Assembly (NCBI RefSeq): GCF_017315705.1
Contig: NZ_JAFLRF010000007.1
Span: 188,178-252,177, forward strand
Direction of reading: 5' to 3'
Origin: Trinickia mobilis
GTDB taxonomy: Bacteria > Pseudomonadota > Gammaproteobacteria > Burkholderiales > Burkholderiaceae
Length of the DNA stretch: 64,000 bases
Shown here one piece after another: positions 62,601 through 64,000 of the stretch (within the stretch, counting starts at the first letter, position 1; every line of letters begins with the position of its first letter). The notes beneath the pieces are model-generated. The model ran no database searches, was not told where the DNA came from, and saw only the letters and a list, made by a program, of their open reading frames with translations. Both the position numbers and the translations under genes were made by a program.

Positions 62601-63732
62601 CCGGCGGGACCGCCGCGTCGCGCGCGTTTTCCCACGCTTCGCGCGCGTCGGGCAGTTCGAGGTTTGACACGGAGAAGCCCGTCAGACCCGCCTTGGGACG
62701 CGCACCGCGGCCCGTCGCGCCCTCGTCGCGGATCTCGCCGCCCGCGCCCGTTGCAGCGCCCGGGAACGGCGAAATCGCGGTCGGGTGATTGTGCGTCTCG
62801 ACCTTCATCAACGTGTGGGTGAGCTCGACGTGACGGCCATAGCGCTCGCCGGGCTCGCCCGCCGCCCCCTCACGGCGCGGGAACCACCGCTCCGCCATGC
62901 CGCCCGCCATGATCGCCGAGTTGTCCGAATAGGCGACGATCGTGCCATGCGGGTTCAGCTTCTCGGTGTTCTTGATCATTTGGAACAGTGAGATGCCCTG
63001 CGGCTCGCCATCGATCGTCCATTGCGCGTTGAAGATCTTGTGGCGGCAATGCTCGCTGTTGGCCTGCGCGAACATCATCAGTTCGACGTCGGTCGGATTG
63101 CGGCCGAGCTTGCCGAACGCGTCGACCAGGTAGTCGATCTCGTCGTCCGCAAGCGCGAGGCCGAGGCCGGTATTCGCCGCTTCGAGCGCGCCGCGGCCGT
63201 GCGCGAGGATATCGACGGTCGAAAGCGGCTTGGCGGGCAGTTCGTCGAACAAGTGCTGGGCATCGTCGCGCGAACGCGCCACGCTTTCGGTCATGCGGTC
63301 GTGCAGCGCTGCCGACACTGCCGCGCGCGCTTCGTCGGTGAGGGCCTTCTTGCCGCCGAGCAGCCCGCTTTTCAGCGTGACCGTGTACTCGACGCCGCGC
63401 TCGATGCGGCGCACGTGGAGAAGACCGCAGTGACGGGCGATATCGGTCGCCTTGCTCGCCCACGGCGACACCGTGCCGAAGCGCGGCACCACCAGGAAGG
63501 TTTCACCTGTGCCGCGCTCGCTGCCCGCCTCGAACGGCGCGCTGTAGTGCATCAGCGCTTCGATCTTCGCGCTGTCTTCGCTCGTGAGCGTCTCGGACGA
63601 ATTGACGAAGTGCAGATACTGGCCGCGAATGCCGACGATGTTGCTGTCGATTTTCGCAAGCGTGTCGAGAAGACGGGTTTGACGGAAATCGGAAAGGGCC
63701 GAAGCGCCGGGGAAACACGAGAAGTGGGCCAT
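59644..63732 (-). CDS. purL: Phosphoribosylformylglycinamidine synthase
   Basis: 1362 residues, the single-chain large type. An N-terminal PurS-like part, two PurM-like synthase halves ([34 protein letters not shown] and [38 protein letters not shown]), and a C-terminal class I glutaminase ([22 protein letters not shown]; nucleophile Cys1206 in [12 protein letters not shown]). It makes FGAM from FGAR, glutamine and ATP, step four of purine synthesis. ATG 63732 gives the usual start; the 76-codon upstream extension is Arg/Pro-rich and not family-like. A repeat-derived insert is present at residues about 1097-1105. Confidence 0.95.
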   Translation of the reverse strand: MAHFSCFPGASALSDFRQTRLLDTLAKIDSNIVGIRGQYLHFVNSSETLTSEDSAKIEALMHYSAPFEAGSERGTGETFLVVPRFGTVSPWASKATDIARHCGLLHVRRIERGVEYTVTLKSGLLGGKKALTDEARAAVSAALHDRMTESVARSRDDAQHLFDELPAKPLSTVDILAHGRGALEAANTGLGLALADDEIDYLVDAFGKLGRNPTDVELMMFAQANSEHCRHKIFNAQWTIDGEPQGISLFQMIKNTEKLNPHGTIVAYSDNSAIMAGGMAERWFPRREGAAGEPGERYGRHVELTHTLMKVETHNHPTAISPFPGAATGAGGEIRDEGATGRGARPKAGLTGFSVSNLELPDAREAWENARDAAVPPAQRNPSDQHDAYGRPDRIASPLQIMIDGPLGGAAFNNEFGRPNLGGYFRVYEQNVGGQVRGYHKPIMIAGGIGNISDQHTHKHDLPAGSLLIQIGGPGMRIGMGGGAASSMATGANTAELDFDSVQRGNPEIERRAQEVINSCWQLGDKNPILSIHDVGAGGLSNAFPELVDGANKGARFELRKVQLEESGLSPREIWSNEAQERYVLAIAPADLPMFEAICERERCPLAVVGVATDAQRLQLIDAGAEGKQEPVDMPMDVLLGKPPRMHRDVTRVVAEREPVDVTGLALAELAVSVLKHPTVASKSFLITIGDRSVGGTTARDQMVGPWQVPVADCAITAADYAGFRGEAMTMAERTPLAVIDAPASGRMAIGEAVTNIASAPIASLDKLKLSANWMAACGSAGEDAALFDTVKAIGMELCPALGISIPVGKDSLSMKTKWDDRGVAKEVVAPVSLIISAFAPVEDVRRHLTPQLQRASEAGDTTLIAIDLGRGKHRLGGSILAQVTQQVGDSVPDVDDPEDLKRFFAAIQALNADGKLLAYHDRSDGGLWATVCEMAFAGHVGVSLNVDMLTLDSQHEFDYGDAKDWAKQTSGRREDLTIRALFCEELGAVVQVRAADRDAVLGVLRKHGLGACSHVIGKLNERDAIEIYRDAKKIYEAPRTELHRAWSEVSWRIARLRDNPACADSEYDALLEADDPGISPHLTFDVSDDVAAPYVPQGDFLRGVSKGARPRVAILREQGVNSHLEAAYAFDRAGFDAHDVHMSDLLSGRATLADFAGAVACGGFSYGDVLGAGEGWAKTIRFNPMLADMFAAFFDRKDTFALGICNGCQMMSSLASIIPGAEAWPKFTRNKSEQFEARFSFVEVQKSPSIFFAGMEGSRIPVAIAHGEGFADFSQQGDAARVDVAMRFIDHRGQATERYPFNPNGSPAGITSVTTPDGRFSVLMPHMERVHRTLQMSWHPEGWGDASPWMRAFQNARRWIG
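60420..60445 (-). repeat. Dispersed GC-rich repeat, copy inside purL
   Basis: Read on the minus strand, CCCCCAAGGGGACTTCC then TTCGGGGCG is the same string as at 92-122 and 57012-57037 apart from one base. Here it is in frame within purL, encoding PQGDFLRG between the second synthase half and the glutaminase domain. Confidence 0.72.
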
Positions 63733-64000
63733 GGACAAGACGTGACGTCGATGAGTCGCGCGTGGGGCGACGTGAGGCGAAAGGAAGACCGAGATTATAC
63801 CTGGAAGCGGCCCCCGAAAAGCCGGCCGAATGGCCTGGCGAGCGCGCCGCGGCGCGGTTTCCCCGGGTGGTTTCGAGCATGCTGGCGGCACGCCGGCACC
63901 GCATGCCGGCCCCAAAATTTCAACGCAATCGCCCCAGGCCGGGCGACGCTTGCGCGCCACGCCCGGCGCCGTCCGCGCGACCGGCCGGCCGCGTTTGGCG

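Noticed and set aside
60688-62667. 659-codon plus-strand open frame inside purL
   Set aside because: Antisense shadow of purL with no motif; purL motifs are continuous on the other strand.
1-64000. tRNA, rRNA, riboswitch or origin of replication
   Set aside because: No cloverleaf-like run with GTTCGA-type arms, rRNA segment, known riboswitch core or DnaA-box cluster was recognised by eye; a covariance-model scan would be needed to be sure.

Overview
The window comes from the chromosome of a high-GC betaproteobacterium, most likely Burkholderiaceae (Burkholderia / Paraburkholderia / Trinickia-like). The evidence is the codon use, the DUF4148 protein, the ribose-type ABC operon, the long single-chain PurL, the mltG-tmk-holB-tatD cluster and the small GC-rich dispersed repeats. 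No rRNA, tRNA, CRISPR array, prophage or intact insertion sequence was seen. Nearly everything is housekeeping or accessory metabolism on a conserved backbone. One degraded islet lies at about 39.96-41.3 kb, and one small gene remnant at 1.43-1.54 kb.

Layout. 0-3 kb: a YqhD-type aldehyde reductase behind two tandem operator-like sites, a cytochrome c remnant, and a membrane diguanylate cyclase. 3.4-5.6 kb: an orphan branched-chain-type binding protein followed by a probable trans-3-hydroxy-L-proline dehydratase. 5.9-13.2 kb: scattered single genes (SDR, GDSL lipoprotein, DUF4148 protein, adenosine-specific-kinase family protein, 2OG-Fe oxygenase, CHASE-domain membrane protein, phosphoribosyltransferase). 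13.4-18.4 kb: the prkA-yeaH-spoVR stress module with its own terminator. 19.1-21.6 kb: a penicillin-acylase family enzyme. 21.9-26.9 kb: a ribose-type operon rbsB-rbsA-rbsC-rbsR. 27-29.7 kb: small envelope proteins (PsiF repeats, SYLF lipoprotein). 29.8-32.5 kb: glycosyltransferase and otsA. 32.6-38 kb: Rap1a-like and ankyrin proteins, then the mltG-tmk-holB-GNAT-tatD cluster, divergent from ygfZ and an NRDE protein. 39.96-41.3 kb: IS4/IS5-type transposase fragments and a truncated LuxR-type regulator. 41.4-45.8 kb: six compactly arranged minus-strand enzyme genes. 45.9-49.2 kb: a patatin-like protein and an APC-type permease. 49.2-55.2 kb: fatty-acid beta-oxidation genes (thiolase, FadB-type, acyl-CoA ligase) with a nicotinamidase. 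55.4-59.6 kb: selO, msrB, yciB, bolA and a parvulin. 59.6-63.7 kb: purL.

How genes work together. The PrkA kinase, the YeaH von Willebrand protein and SpoVR form the one clear multi-protein regulatory module. The rbs genes make a complete importer plus regulator. The binding protein and hydroxyproline dehydratase suggest uptake and breakdown of hydroxyproline or a related amino acid. The fad genes give activation, hydration/dehydrogenation and thiolysis of acyl-CoA.

I found no convincing wholly new system. The most unusual signals are a copy of a dispersed GC-rich repeat lying in frame inside purL, a tandem array of 49-bp hairpin units directly upstream of the thiolase gene, and the transposase fragments fused head to tail against a truncated LuxR gene. 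All coordinates, motifs and start sites were read by eye, and family names come from recognition of motifs rather than database searches.
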